Assembly: GCA_963575745.1 (NCBI GenBank)
Contig: CAUYUJ010000892.1
Location: 502,372 to 554,956 of the forward strand
DNA: 52,585 nucleotides
Origin: Prorocentrum cordatum
Taxonomy: Eukaryota; Sar; Dinophyceae; Prorocentrales; Prorocentraceae
Direction of reading: 5' to 3'
Shown here: piece after piece, positions 19,317-29,849 of the stretch
Layout: each line of letters begins with the position of its first letter
Numbering within the stretch: position 1 is the stretch's first letter
Translations under genes and position numbers: made by a program
The notes under the pieces: generated by a model
Told to the model about the DNA's origin: nothing
What the model saw: the letters and a program-made list of their open reading frames with translations, nothing else
Databases searched by the model: none

Positions 19317-19454
19317 CTCGGCGTAGCCGCCCGCGCCGCCCTCGCCCCCGCCCTCCGCCGGCACGCTGCCCCCGCCGGCGCCCCACGCCTGCACGCGCAG
19401 CCTCGAGCGGCCCAGCGTCTCGTAGTGCTGGTCCTGGCCGCTGAAGCGGAAGAC
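19317..19454 (-). CDS. Glycine-rich domain protein, exon 1 (partial gene)
   Basis: Forty-six codons on the minus strand: VFRFSGQDQHYETLGRSRLR, VQAWGAGGGS, and GGEGGAGGYAE at the end. A short beta-strand-like start followed by AWGAGGGS and GGAGGYAE is the first half of the glycine-rich domain completed by exon 2. The acceptor reads GCAGAG|GTC (AG|G) and the codon phase is 0 at both ends. The donor would be GAG|GCCGCG, a GC donor, which dinoflagellates use often. The other two frames here are Arg/Pro/Gly-rich artefacts. Confidence 0.6.
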
Positions 19455-19499
19455 CTCTGCGGGGGCGGTGGGCCGTCCACGCCCACCGCCTGGGAGCGG

Positions 19500-19612
19500 A
19501 CGTCCCCTGGGGGCCCCGCGGGCGGTGGAGGTGCCTGCGTGCTGGCCCCCAGGGGCCCGAACACTCCACACATCCACCGCCCGTGGAGGTCCACGGAGAT
19601 CGATCCCCCCGC
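19500..19612 (-). CDS. Possible exon (GSISVDLHGRWMCGVFGPLG)
   Basis: A minus frame between the CTC tract and exon 1 reads GSISVDLHGRWMCGVFGPLG. It sits between two better supported exons on the same strand and is not low-complexity. All three frames are open here, so the choice is uncertain and no family is recognised. Confidence 0.25.
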
Positions 19613-19830
19613 TCCTCCTCCTCCTCCTCCTCCTCCTCCTCCTCCTCCTCCTCCTCCTCCTCCCTCCTCCTCCTCTCCTCCTCCTCCTCCTCCTCCTCCT
19701 CCTCTCCTCCTCCTCCTCCTCCTTCCTCCTCCTCCCCTCCTCCCCCTCCCCCTCCCCCCTCCCCCTCCCCCTCCCCCCCCCCCCCCCTCCCCCTCCCCCT
19801 CCCCCTCCCCCTCCTCCTCCTCGTCCTCGT
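19613..19830. repeat. (CTC)n / (CCCCTC)n microsatellite
   Basis: About 215 bases of CTC with CCTCCCC variants. It is one of the few purine-on-minus (coding-strand GAG) tracts in this gene region. Confidence 0.95.
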
Positions 19831-19839
19831 CCTCGGAAC

Positions 19840-19959
19840 CTCGTGCTCCGTGACGGTGCAGGTGGCCTCCAGGGGCCGCGCCCAGCCGCTGGCCGAGTCC
19901 AGCCGCCGCGCGCACACGGTCGAGCCCTCCGTGACGGTGATCGCGAATGCGGCGTCCTC
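19840..19959 (-). CDS. Cys/Trp module exon (VCARR...GW...C), partial gene
   Basis: Forty codons, minus strand: EDAAFAITVTEGSTVCARRL, DSASGWARPLEATCTVTEHE. The spacing V-C-A-R-R-x-D-S-x-S-G-W-x8-C is compact and protein-like, whereas both other frames are unlike protein. The acceptor reads GCGAG|GAG and the donor GAG|GTTCCG, both in phase 0. It precedes the glycine-rich exons on the same strand and may be part of the same secreted protein. The family is not firmly recognised. Confidence 0.5.
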
Positions 19960-19984
19960 CTCGCCAGCCCGCCGCTCCCGTCCC

Positions 19985-20095
19985 CCGAGGAGGAGGAGGA
20001 GGGAGGAGGAGGAGGAGGAGGAGGAGGAGGAGGACGAGGAGGACGAGGAGGACGAGGAGGAGGAGGACGAGGAGGAGGAGCATCCTCGGAGCTCC
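19985..20095. repeat. (GAG)n/(GAC)n microsatellite
   Basis: GGAGGAGG and GACGAGGAGGACGAGGAG runs. On the coding strand this is a pyrimidine tract a short way upstream of the 19,959 acceptor. Confidence 0.95.
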
Positions 20096-20099
20096 AGTT

Positions 20100-21950
20100 C
20101 TGCTCGCTGGCACCAGCAGAGCTCCAGGACCAGGAGCTGGCACGCCGAGAGCCCTGGGACAAGGGAGGAGCAGAGAGAAGGGAGGAGGCAGCAGGGAGGA
20201 AGGACAGGACGGGGGGGAGGAGGGAGGAGCGGGAAGAGAGTGAGGAGGGGGGGAGGAAGGGGGAGGAGACAATAGAGGCTAGGGTGCGAGGGATGAGGAC
20301 GAGAAGTAGGAGGAGGATGGAAGAGATAATAGTCAAGCATGGCGGACGGAATATTGGCGGCGAAGAGATAGGAGAAGGGAGGACCAAGAAGATGAAGAGG
20401 AGGCAGAGTAACGGCAGGAGGGATCGGGAAGGGGAGGAGCAATTCGCAAGAAGGTTCGCGAAGTCGAGGGTGAGAGATCATCAGGGTACATCCGCCACCG
20501 TGCCTCCTGGCACGCTGAGGCGTGGTAGAATGTCGAGTACTGTCTGCAATGGTTCCTGGAATCTTTCTAGGGACCCGCGCCCCTTCTACCTCGCATCCTG
20601 GAGCTCCCCCGGGTGCCCAGACGCCTCCCTGGCTGGCGTTCTCCAAGGGGACCAAGATGCCCAAGATGGGTTCCAAAATGACCCAGACCAGCCTCCAAGG
20701 CCACCGAGATGGCCCAAATATGCCTCCGAGGCGGTCCGAAAGGGCCTTAAGACTCCGCAAGAGGCTCTCAGGACGGCCCCCGAGGGTTCCGAAACAAATC
20801 CCGAAGAAACAACAAGCCATCGATTAGCCTTGGCTTCTGAACAATGTTTCGCATTCTAACCTTCTCGGGGCTTTCATCAGCCCAAGACGGCCCAAGGCGG
20901 CCCAAGGGGGCCCTCAGACGACGCCCAAGATAATCAAGAGGGCCCAAACACGACCCACCGAAAACGCCAGACTGCCTAAGAGCGCTTCAGACGGTACAAG
21001 GAGCCCCCAAGAGCATCCGAGGCGCCCCCACGGGGCTGCCAAGCAGTCCCAGGAGGCCCCCAAGAGTCCACCAACAGACAAGCCCCCAAGATCGTCAAGA
21101 GACCCGAGCTATCACACGTGGCGGCCGCAGGCAGGGGGGCTGGGGATGATTATGAGACGACAGGGGGAAGCGCATCACATCGTGGCCGAAGCAACCTGAG
21201 AGACTCTCAGAGGGACCCAGGTGGCTGCTTGCCCTCCTCCTCCTCTTCTCAAGGGGCCCTGGGACACACAACTGAACACACACGAATCCCAGGATGCACT
21301 ACATGGTTCGATATCTTCTGGAATTTCGTCTTCCCCTCCGGTGCCCACAGTTTCCCATACTTTCCTGGGGATCGATGATGGATTCTGCCTGTGTGGTGTT
21401 CCCCCTCCTGGTCGTCGGCCTCCTCCTCCACCCGTCTCGTCATTCGGGTCACGATTTGACATCGGGAGCAGGAGGACTGAGCGAGGCAGGAAGAAACGCT
21501 AAGGAACAGAGGAGACACGCGGAGGCGGGGTGAATGCATGGAAGAGGGGGGGAGAAGGGAACGAGCGGGGAGGATGGGGGAATGACGCGGAGGAAGGAGG
21601 AGGGGAGGTGATCCTCATGGATACTCTCACGCAGCCAGTTGAGGGTCCCAGCTGGCCCTCTGGGGCTGCTCTGGAAGCCGTTTTGGCCTGCTTGGGCGCT
21701 CGTGGAGCACTCCGGGAGCCATTTCGAAATACCTCGGAGCACTTCTGGACCACATGCTAAGGGCCTACAGGGGCCGTGGCGGTGTCCCCAAGATGCCTTC
21801 GAGGGGCTTTCGAAGCACATCTTGGGATGAATCGAAGTCTCTTTGATTATGAGGGGCTCTGTAGACGCTAAACCGCTTGGAGCCACATCCGAGGAGCAAA
21901 ACTTGTGGTGTTCACGCATGTTGCAGATGCTTGTCAGCTGAGGGTCCTTC
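20100..21950. other. Intergenic or intronic; degenerate GGCCCAAGA repeats at 20,640-21,080
   Basis: 20,100-20,430 is purine-rich and low in complexity. 20,640-21,080 is a degenerate array of words such as AAGACGGCCCAAG, AGGGGGCCC and CCCCCAAGAG, like that at 31,300-31,660. The rest has no supported gene. Confidence 0.45.
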
Positions 21951-22077
21951 AGGAACTCCCTGGCGGAAATATTGGGATCAGGTTAGAGCCTCGGAAACCC
22001 TCCTGGCATATGCTAGTTCTGGGGACCTTCTTGGAGCCACTCGCTCCACGCGTGCGTCGAAGCTGCGTCGCACGTCC

Positions 22078-22172
22078 GTCGACCCGAGTCGAACCAGAGT
22101 CGAACTTGAGTCGAACTGGAGTCGAACCTGAGTCGAACCTGAGTCGAACTTGAGTCGAACTGGAGTCGAACA
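22078..22172. repeat. 12-bp tandem repeat GAGTCGAACTTG
   Basis: About eight units of GAGTCGAACNNG. On the minus strand it encodes repeated FDSGSTQVRLRFDSSS-like text, an artefact of the period. Confidence 0.95.
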
Positions 22173-22468
22173 GATCCCTTCGGTGGGCCCCCAGAAAAGG
22201 TCTCCAAAAAGAGCATCGATCTCTTGGGTTCACAGTCTTGGCAACGCAAGGAGGTGGCGGCAGGGGGCGGCTCATTATTAGGGCGCCCAGGAGATCGAAG
22301 CTGGGGCGGACATAAGGGCGACCAGGAGATCGAGGGTGAGGAAGAAAGTGGGAAGGGAGGACAAGGAGGAGATCCAGGATGACGATACAAACAAGAGGGG
22401 CACAGAGGAGGAGAAGCAGGAGGAGCAGAGTAAGAACGGCCGCCTCGGTAATGGCGGCTCCTGTATAC
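22172..22468. other. Intron-like sequence after the CBM exon
   Basis: Contains GAG/AGG-rich stretches (22,335-22,435) that read as poly-Leu on the minus strand. No other feature. Confidence 0.35.
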
Positions 22469-22851
22469 ACGATTGTCAGCTTATCTATATTCGCACCACT
22501 GTAGCCCAAGGTCATGATCTTGACTGCGTTTAGACCCGCCTGTAATACGACATGTTGTGTGACAACGTCCCATGTACTCCACGACCCCGTAGCGGGGAAG
22601 CTCCAGGAGCCGTCTTCGATGGCTGAGTTCACAATCAACCTCAAAGGGCGGTCCCCTTCTTCCAAAGCGTACGTAACCTTTAGCTCGTGGATCCCCGCTG
22701 TGCAGGCTTGGACTGTCCATAGTAGGGAAGCGCTGTATGAATCAAACAAATTGATGTATCCAACTCCAGAATATCCCCCGTTGGCGTTTTGGACAACCCC
22801 ACCAGCAATTGTGGCATCTTCAGCTTCGTAATCACCAGAGCAGCTCGCATC
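22469..22851 (-). CDS. CBM6/CBM35-like carbohydrate-binding module exon (partial gene)
   Basis: The minus strand from 22,851 reads DASCSGDYEAEDATIAGGVV, NANGGYSGVGYINLFDSYSA, LLWTVQACTAGIHELKVTYA, GDRPLRLIVNSAIEDG, TWDVVTQHVVLQAGLNAVKI, and ends SGANIDKLTIV. The YEAEDA start, the GY...VGYI strand, repeated beta strands and the terminal ANIDKLTI are the signature of family 6/35 carbohydrate-binding modules, which bind polysaccharide outside the cell. It begins at TTCAG|GAT (AG|G) in phase 0 and probably ends at a GTATAC donor at 22,468. One domain fills one exon. Beyond the donor the ORF runs into poly-Leu and is not coding. Confidence 0.7.
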
Positions 22852-22929
22852 CTGAATCCGCCGACCCGTATTAGGCGTGTGGCGACACACTCGTGCAGGC
22901 AGGCTCGTCACGCCCACCACTAGAAACTA

Positions 22930-24000
22930 TGCGATGGAAACGAACAGAGTAGGTCGACTTGTCTTTATGAGGGGGAGGGGCTACGGGATGTTTGACAGAT
23001 GGAGCACCAAGCCCTGGCCAGTCAACAGGAGCATGCCGACGTTTGCAAGGTCGCTTATGCCACCACCAACGCACAACCCATGATCACCCATGTTTGCTTA
23101 CTGTTTGCCTGTCTACGTGTTCGTATGCTTGGCTGCCTGTCGGTCACGCTCTCTGTGTCGTTTCGTCCCTCGCTCTCTCGCTCTCTCGCTCCCTCTCTCT
23201 CGTCGTCTGGAGGCACAAGAGGGGACGCACGCTGTCTCTTCTCTCGCCACATCTCTATATCTGTATAGACCTATGTATATACATATACATGTGCATGTAT
23301 CTAATCACACAAAACAGCAAGCGACACACTGCATGTCTATGTGCATGCATATATGCATCAACCACTATCTCGCTCGTCCGCCCAGTGTCTGCCTGTCGCT
23401 CTCCTTCTCTCTCCATCCCTCTCTCTCTCTCCCTCCATGCCTCTCTCTCTGCCGATGTGTACGTGCCTATACGTACAAACCATCTACAGTCATTGGAGTG
23501 TGAATGTGTATGCCTATGTGTATGGCTCTCCCACGGTTGGTATACATACATATAGGTTAAGAGATAAGTTGAGGTCGATGTATGATATGGAGTCCATCCA
23601 TCTCTCTCACACGCTCTACCCTTCGAGATCTGACAAACAAAATAACTACACACCGACACTTCTTATGATATGAGGGGGTGTGGTACAGGCGCGTATCAGC
23701 AACTGCGCGATGTGGCAGAACAGTTAGGCTGTCACGCCGCAGAGGCCATAGAAGCGACAACAACAACTCGCCGTTGGCCACTACGATGATAAAACGTGGG
23801 ACACACTGTCTAGTTTGTCTATTGCTGTAGTGTGACATTGACTCGTTGGGGGGAGGGGGGGCGCAATATATGTACAGAGACAAGGTAGCTGGATCAGTCC
23901 CAGAGGTATCGCCCGAGGCTTGTAATATTTATATATATATATGTATATACATATATATGTATATATATGTATATATACACGCATACGGAATACAACACGA
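22930..24000. repeat. Simple-sequence cluster: TCTC, TATACATA and (TA)n
   Basis: CTCTCTCG runs at 23,160-23,210, TATATACATATACATGTGCA near 23,280, more CT runs near 23,390-23,450, and an alternating TATATACATATATATG block at 23,925-23,985. No exon was seen between the CBM exon and the dispersed repeat at 24,240. Confidence 0.8.
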
Positions 24001-24239
24001 ACGCACAACAAACTCGATGGCGAAGCGCGCCCCAAGGCGTAATCTGAAGGCTCGATGCCGCCTGAGCAGTACAGGTCGGAGTTCAGCTGGGACGACCGCG
24101 TCCCCCCTGCGCCCCTCGACGCACAAACGACTTTTGACTGACGGCAAAGGGTGCAGAGACCACCACGCAGTGATAGACAACCGGGCTGCAAGCCAGATGC
24201 TCCAGGCGCATGCACAGACGTGGTGCAGCAGGCACTCTT

Positions 24240-24430
24240 AGCCACACGGGCTATGTGGTTCCCATCGTACTTAAATACAACATCCCAGAAATAAGTTCGA
24301 GCACCCGGAAAAGTGTCGAACCAGTGTCGAAACAATTTCGGACGAATGTCTCCCAGGGCCCGACACGTGAAAACCCTTGAGTTTCGGTACCTTTTTGGTG
24401 CTCGAAAGTGGTGATCAAGACTAAAGCAAG
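24240..24430. repeat. ~190-bp dispersed repeat, copy 2
   Basis: Same family and orientation as 17,225-17,420; both share CATCCCAGAAATAA, CTCCCAGGGCCCGACACGTG and GAGTTTCGG or CAAGTTTCGG in order. Minus-strand ORFs here carry the same translated words (YFWDVV), which shows they are repeat-derived. Confidence 0.75.
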
Positions 24431-25109
24431 TTGGAACAGCATAACAGAAGGGGAACAACTTGGCAATGCGAAGTTTGCTAATTTCGGTCCGTGTCATCAT
24501 CCGTGTGCTGTCGATCCAGCCATGCTTCGCTGTGCAAGACGTGGCGACGTTGTACAATGGCCGCCTCGTTACTGCTATGCGCAGATTCGTGGCGGCACTG
24601 AACAACCTCGTATAAGTTAACATGCACGTGCAACGACACCTACAGTGCGGGCGTGGCCGCAAGAAACTCTCGCAAGAAACCCAACCCTGAAAACCCGCGT
24701 GCGAGGTCCACCAGAGAGGAAACCTGGAGCACCCTGAACGCAAAAGCTTCTCCAACGGCTGCGGAAGTCACCGCGCAGCGCGTGGAGCGAAGAAACCCAG
24801 GATACCCTGACGAAAAGCAGATGGTTTCTTGACGCGCGCCCCCGCTGTATCTGAAGTCACTGCACCGTTCCTCCGTTGCCGCCTCTCCTCCTGAGCATCA
24901 CCTACACTCGCCCCGCCGGGTGGGCCACTCATCAACAAAGATATCGCTGGCGACACCCGCTACAAGTATACAAGAATCGCATCTGTACTGCACACAGGCA
25001 CAATTGCGCGTCTCGGGACGCGCAGGCAAAGCGTGTTCATCTTCCTCATCCTGGCGGCTGCCTGAAAATCCTGGGGCATGGGGCAACAAGAGACATCAAC
25101 GCATGGTAC

Positions 25110-25598
25110 AACAGCACGCGACGCCGTCGGGAAGATGGTCGTGGTCCCCAGCAAGCCAATGGGTACAGTCGTCGCAGCTGTCCAAAGGTCATCGCCTTCT
25201 GAGCATTCATACCGGATCTGGGATACCGAGTAATCGTCATACGTGGTCAACTGTGCCACATCGATTCTATTGAGAGGGATCGTGGAGCCCAAGTCCAGTA
25301 CTATCCACTGAAGACCGACCCTCCCTGCATCAAAACAAGAAGTGCCTAATCCAACAATGCTGTCGTCGGAAAACCAATCACCCGCCCAGTACGTCGTGAA
25401 GTCGCCATCAACAACCTGGCTTCCTGGGAAAAGCCAGTGCTCAGTCGACGTTGAGTGAACGCTTGCAGGGACTGAATGTCCGCTCGTATCCTGGAACACT
25501 ACCTCAGCTAAATCCCAAGTGTAGGAGCAAGAGCTCGCTTGGATGCTGTCTCCATTGCTGATGCGATAGTATCGAAACCCTGCACCCGGGTCACAGGC
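25110..25598 (-). CDS. Discoidin (F5/8 type C)-like module exon (partial gene)
   Basis: The minus strand from 25,598 reads ACDPGAGFRYYRISNGDSI, then TWDLAEVVFQDTSG, GSQVVDGDFTTYWAGDWFSD, LQWIVLDLGSTIPLNRIDVA, VSQIRYECSEGDDLWTAATT. Word order (AEVVF...VVDGDxxTYW...WIVLDLG...I...W) matches coagulation-factor 5/8 type C / galactose-binding folds, which bind sugars or lipids outside cells. It starts at CCCAG|GCC (AG|G, phase 0). The 3' end is not certain; after TAATTVPIGLLG similarity fades. The frame upstream contains VIMLVMCYAQACD, which could be a signal-peptide core if the acceptor is not used. Confidence 0.65.
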
Positions 25599-25599
25599 C

Positions 25600-27197
25600 T
25601 GGGCGTAACACATGACCAACATTATCACCGACGATGTCGACCTGTTTATTCGGAGCAGTCTCGTTAATACCGTACCCTGGGCCCCGATTCGCGAGCCATT
25701 CTCAGTACAGCACTCCCCCTTCATCCCCCTTTGAGCATGTTAGCTCCATTCGAAGCTTGCGAGTATGTTTATTCATTCGGCGTTGCGACATTGGGCGGAA
25801 GGGGGGGGGAGTGCGACTGTTTGCGACAGTGCGTCCTATGAGGGGAGACTCCGCTCGCTCGACACAGGCGCCAAACAACAGTAAAGATCCGCTGCAGGCG
25901 GGGGGAGGGGTGGTTGGGAGCCCGCGCCGATCGGCAAAACGAGGAATAAACACGATCACCTTCTCCCCCCTGTCACCCCAATTTCAAATGAGAACTGCCC
26001 CTTCCCCAGGTTGTCTGCGGGCAAACTTGCTTCCGGAGTGATGACATGACTGAGGTCGCCCACTATGCTGCCAACGTGCCCCGAGAGGTGCAGAGCGCGG
26101 CCCACGACGGCCCTAGATGACACCAGCGAGGCCCAAGAGGGGAAACGGGGGATCCAGAACAAACGTTAAGTGTCACTGCACCGATCTTGCAGACGTGCTG
26201 CAACGGGCTTTGTTGATTTCTGTCCGTGCAAAATCGCGAAACGGCGACTGAAGAACGAAGCGAAGTTCGCGTGGATTATTTTTAGTCTTCATTCCTGGCC
26301 AAAAGAAAGCCATCCGAAATTCACCTCGAAATCCTGAACGAAATTATCCAGGACACTCCTGGCCCATCCTATCGTTTTCCGAGCGAAATCACTCTGCGAT
26401 GTTGGCACGATGAAAAATGTAGATCGACGCCGATTCCCCACCTAGTGTACACGGTGGTCAGGTCCGTCTCTACGGCCAATGGTGCACACCGCGCACCAAC
26501 GTCATCCCCACGTGAAGATTATCCGAGTTCAGCGGGAGCAAAATAGTCCAGAAATCGATCCGGAGAACACAAAACTGCATCGCACTCGTCATCGTCATTG
26601 TCGTCGTCACCTTCGTATCGCAATCAGGGCGACGGGATCCGAACGGTCTTAACTATCACCAGGGTGTGGTAGCTGGATGGTGGTGGCCGCACTTTGGAGT
26701 CACTCCTGGGGAGCCACACATGGGAGTGCCCACATGGGATGCCCACATGGGGGGCCAAACATGAGGGGCCACTCATGGGGGGCCACCCGTGCTATGGGGG
26801 CCACGCATGGGTCAGCGGAGGGACAGTCGCGACAACGGCGGCGCCCCCAGGCGCTTTTCGCTCACGATTGGCATCCCGGAAGCCTCTCGCCGTCACGGCC
26901 AGGCCCGTCTCGAGAACGGGGTCGGGAGGAACCGGAGGGGGATCCAGGGACAGATTCTGCAGGGAGCTGGGCTGGGCGGGACAGCCGCCGTTCTCTTCCC
27001 TGCGCTCGGTCCATCTGCTCATCTCGTCGGCGGCGAGGCAGGGGCAAGCTCGGGGCTGGACAGACCCCCCTTTAGTAAAACGCGGTTCAGTGAAAACGGC
27101 CTGAGGCCCAAACCTGGTGGGCGCAAGCCTGAAAAATAACGGCCACGGCGCCCTCTCGAGAACCGAAAAAACGGACAATTCACCAATCGACGTGTCA
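25600..27197. other. Intergenic or intronic; short CCACATGGGG repeats at 26,700-26,815
   Basis: No supported gene. 26,700-26,815 contains eight or nine degenerate units around GGCCACACATGGGGG. 26,160-26,660 looks unique and is less GC-rich. Frames such as 26,162-25,956 on the minus strand are too short to call. Confidence 0.45.
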
Positions 27198-28621
27198 CCG
27201 TTGGGGGTCCTGTCCGCCCCCTGCAAGCGAGGAAGCAAGACGAGGGCGGCAGCCTTCGCTCCACGCGCGAGGGGCACAGCGGGACGCTGCGCTCGGGGGC
27301 ACGCGCCAAGCCGCCCCCGTCACCCTGCTGCGCAAGCGCGGGGTGTGCTGCGCGCTCTTCCTGTGGACGGGGCGTGCTCACCGTCGCCCGGGCGGAGGCC
27401 GATGCAGATCAAACAAATGGAACGACCAATGTTTACCAGCCTCGAACGTATCGCTATCCCTAAGATCGACACGCCAAAAGGCGATGACAATCTTAGGGAT
27501 TCGCCCTCAAAAAATAAGGGAATCCCTAAGATCGGCATCGTGATGAGGAGATGCCCAGCATAGGGACAGGGATATGTTCCAGGCTGGTAAAATGTAGCGC
27601 CAGAGGCTCAGAGGAATCCCAACGGCCCAGCAGGAGCCCAACACGGTCCCAAGAGAAATCCCAGAGAGCCCCAGAGATGGCTCGACAAGCTCCCTGGGCT
27701 GATAATGCATCAAGCGTGCCCAGGCTGGCGAGGAGGCGAGAGCTCCATTCAGGGCTGGAATGAGACGGGCATGGTAGCGCGGTCCGCGCTAATGCAAGAA
27801 CAGAAATTCGGGCCGGGAGTGTCGCCAGCGCCGAGGTGGGAGCACTTTTGCTTGCTTCTGCTTGCCTGCTTTTTACTCGAGCTGGGAGTGTGGCCAGCGC
27901 GAAGATGGCAGCCACACCTCCAACCCGTAGACGTGGGCAGATACGGGCAAGCACCGTCCAAGCATCGGTGCGACCCGCTCCCAAGCAGGAGTCGCACAAC
28001 AACGCCCGAAAATGATTAGCGCAGCCAGGTGCAGACACTCCATGTGGAACAAAACATTCGACAACCCCCCACTTGGGCCCTACCGCCAGCCCACACGACG
28101 AGCATAACTCGGGCGCATGACGGAAGAAACTGCCAGGGGCTGCGCGGCTCATGGGCTGCGCCAAGCACCGCGCCACAAACTTCGCCAACAGATGGTTGCG
28201 CCGCACGTCTCGCCGTCCGTGGGGTCGCGCCACGCGTTGCGCCGTAGACTGCGCACGCTGCTGCCGAACACAAACAGGCCCGCTGTCGTTTGCGCGCCAG
28301 AGGCTAGCTCCCGGTGGCGCCAGAGGTTGTGCACTCGGCGGCCCCAAACAATACCACCTGCCGTTGGTGGCGCCATCGTTTGCGTGCTTGGTGGCCCAAA
28401 ACAAAACGACCAACGCTTGGTGGCTCCATACGTGGCGATCTCGGGGTTCCCGAAACAATATTCCGCTAACAAGCGCAACCAATCAGTCAATCAACTGTCT
28501 GTCAATCAATGAGCAGTCAATCAGCAAACTCCGCGAACAACACATACGGATACGGGCTGCCTCCAAAGTCAGACGCACAGAGCATAATTGATCATCCAAC
28601 TGAAAGACATTATAGTATTGT

Positions 28622-28826
28622 TCGGCGGCGATCGAGGGGGGGAAGTGAGAAGGAGAATGCCTTTTCAGAGTGCGGCGGGACTTCTCAGAAACCCTCGAGC
28701 CTTCTGAGAGGTGGTTGGTGTCTTCGGGGAAGGCTTCGAAAACTTCTCAGAAGGCCGAGGGGCTTCCGAGCCTTCTGAGAAGGCCAGCCCCTTCTCACTT
28801 CCCCCCGTCGCTCGCCGCCGAGTTGT
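28622..28826. mobile_element. Fold-back element TCGGCGGCGA, unit 1 copy
   Basis: Terminal inverted repeats of about 31 bases: TCGGCGGCGATCGAGGGGGG then AAGTGAGAAGG at the left; the right end reverse-complements to TCGGCGGCGAGCGACGGGGG then GAAGTGAGAAGG. Inside, CTTCTCAGAA and TTCTGAGAAG words are repeated and inverted, so nearly all 205 bases can pair. Non-coding. Confidence 0.8.
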
Positions 28827-28917
28827 AAGGGTGCTCGTGCGATGGCCAGAACACTCTGCTGAGCACAGCCACGCGGCTGGCACCAGGCCAGGCTCATCAC
28901 TCCGGCCTCGGAATGTG

Positions 28918-28980
28918 TCTAACGTTAGGTCGGGCGTCCCCCTAGAGGCAGATTGTGGGCGAAATATTAAAATTATCCCA
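28918..28980. mobile_element. Left-end relic of the CCCCCTACAGGGGG MITE
   Basis: GTTAGGTCGGGCGTCCCCCT followed by AGAGG and GGGCGAAATATTAAAATTA is a degraded left end of the family. Its partner right end may be 29,850-29,892, separated by inserted simple repeats. Duplicated at about 35,936-35,998. Confidence 0.45.
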
Positions 28981-29034
28981 GTGCGACCCTACCTAGGAGT
29001 TGGAGCCTCTAGGAAAGCAACATGCATGGAACAT

Positions 29035-29345
29035 ACGTGCACACACACACACACACATCCTAAATACATTCATACACATATACCTGCATGCATACATACA
29101 AATAGACATGCGTGCATGCATACATGTGCATACGTACATACATACAGACATACATACAGACAGGTAAACAGACAGACTGGCAGACAAACCTACACACATG
29201 CATGGATGCAGACATGCATACGTTCGTACATGCATACGTACGTACATGCACACATACATGCATGATGAGTGCATGCAGACATGCGAGCATACATATACAG
29301 CGCATGTACACATGCATGAACATCCATATACATATATATATGTAT
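29035..29345. repeat. (AC)n and ACAT/CATA microsatellite, unit 1
   Basis: ACACACAC then about 300 bases of CATACATACA, CATGCATG, ACGTACATAC and TATATATA. Frames across it give His/Thr- or Cys/Met/Val-rich artefacts. Counterpart at 36,052-36,362 with fewer AC units. Confidence 0.95.
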
Positions 29346-29369
29346 ATATATAGCAGCAGCAGAATTAGT

Positions 29370-29565
29370 GGCTGCTGTGCTGCGCTATGCTGTGCTATGC
29401 TATGCTCTGCTATGCTACGCTGTCCTATGATATGCTATGCTGCGCAATGCTTTGCTGGGCTAGGCTAGGCTAGGCTAGGCTATGCTATGTATGGTATGCT
29501 GCGCTATGCTAAGCTGCGCTATGCTATGCTATGCTACGCTATGCTATGCTATGCTTTTGCTTTGC
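29370..29565. repeat. ATGCT pentanucleotide array, unit 1
   Basis: Tandem CTATG/CTGCG/TAGGC pentamers (GCTATGCTATGCTACGCTAT), followed by TTTGCTTTTGC hexamer-like runs to about 29,670. The unit 2 counterpart (36,385-36,565) is several units shorter. Confidence 0.95.
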
Positions 29566-29849
29566 CTTCGCTTTTGTCTTCACTTTTGCCCTTGCTTTTG
29601 CTTTTGCTTGGCACCCAGGGAGCGCAACTGGGGGAGCCGCGCGTTTGCTTTTACCTTTGCTGTTGCTTTTGCTGGGCTCCCAGGGGACCAGGGGAACCGC
29701 CTGGGGCGGGGTGCACTGCCCGGCCCCTATAAGCTAGAGAGTAAGAACCCTTCTAGGCAGAGACTAGGTAGGGAAATACTCGAAACATTCCCCCAACTAG
29801 TCAACAAATCATCAAAACATAATCCCCGACTAGTTGCTTGTACTCTTCT

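Noticed and set aside
19189-20820. 543- and 409-residue minus-strand ORFs
   Set aside because: They owe their length to GAG/CTC microsatellites (poly-Glu, poly-Arg, poly-Gly). Only short pieces inside them (19,959-19,840 and 19,454-19,317) look like real exons, and these lie in different frames.
22336-22470. Poly-Leu stretch after the CBM-like domain as a membrane anchor
   Set aside because: The Leu run comes from GAG/AGG microsatellite beyond a likely GTATAC donor, so it is probably intronic. A true anchor cannot be excluded without cDNA.
23781-24755. 324-residue minus-strand ORF
   Set aside because: It crosses the 24,240-24,430 dispersed repeat (giving the same YFWDVV word as the copy at 17.3 kb) and a TA microsatellite, so it is a mosaic of repeats.
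27526-28482. 318-residue minus-strand ORF, open in both 7-kb units (also 34,544-35,500)
   Set aside because: The two copies differ at four residues and every substitution I can see in the frame changes an amino acid, which is not what selection on a protein gives. The text contains duplicated words (ALATLPAR twice) and no domain. At this GC content such ORFs arise by chance.
28993-29313. Cys/Met/Val-rich ORF resembling a small Cys-rich peptide
   Set aside because: It is the ACAT/CATA microsatellite read on the minus strand (VCMYVCMYV) and has no protein-like composition.
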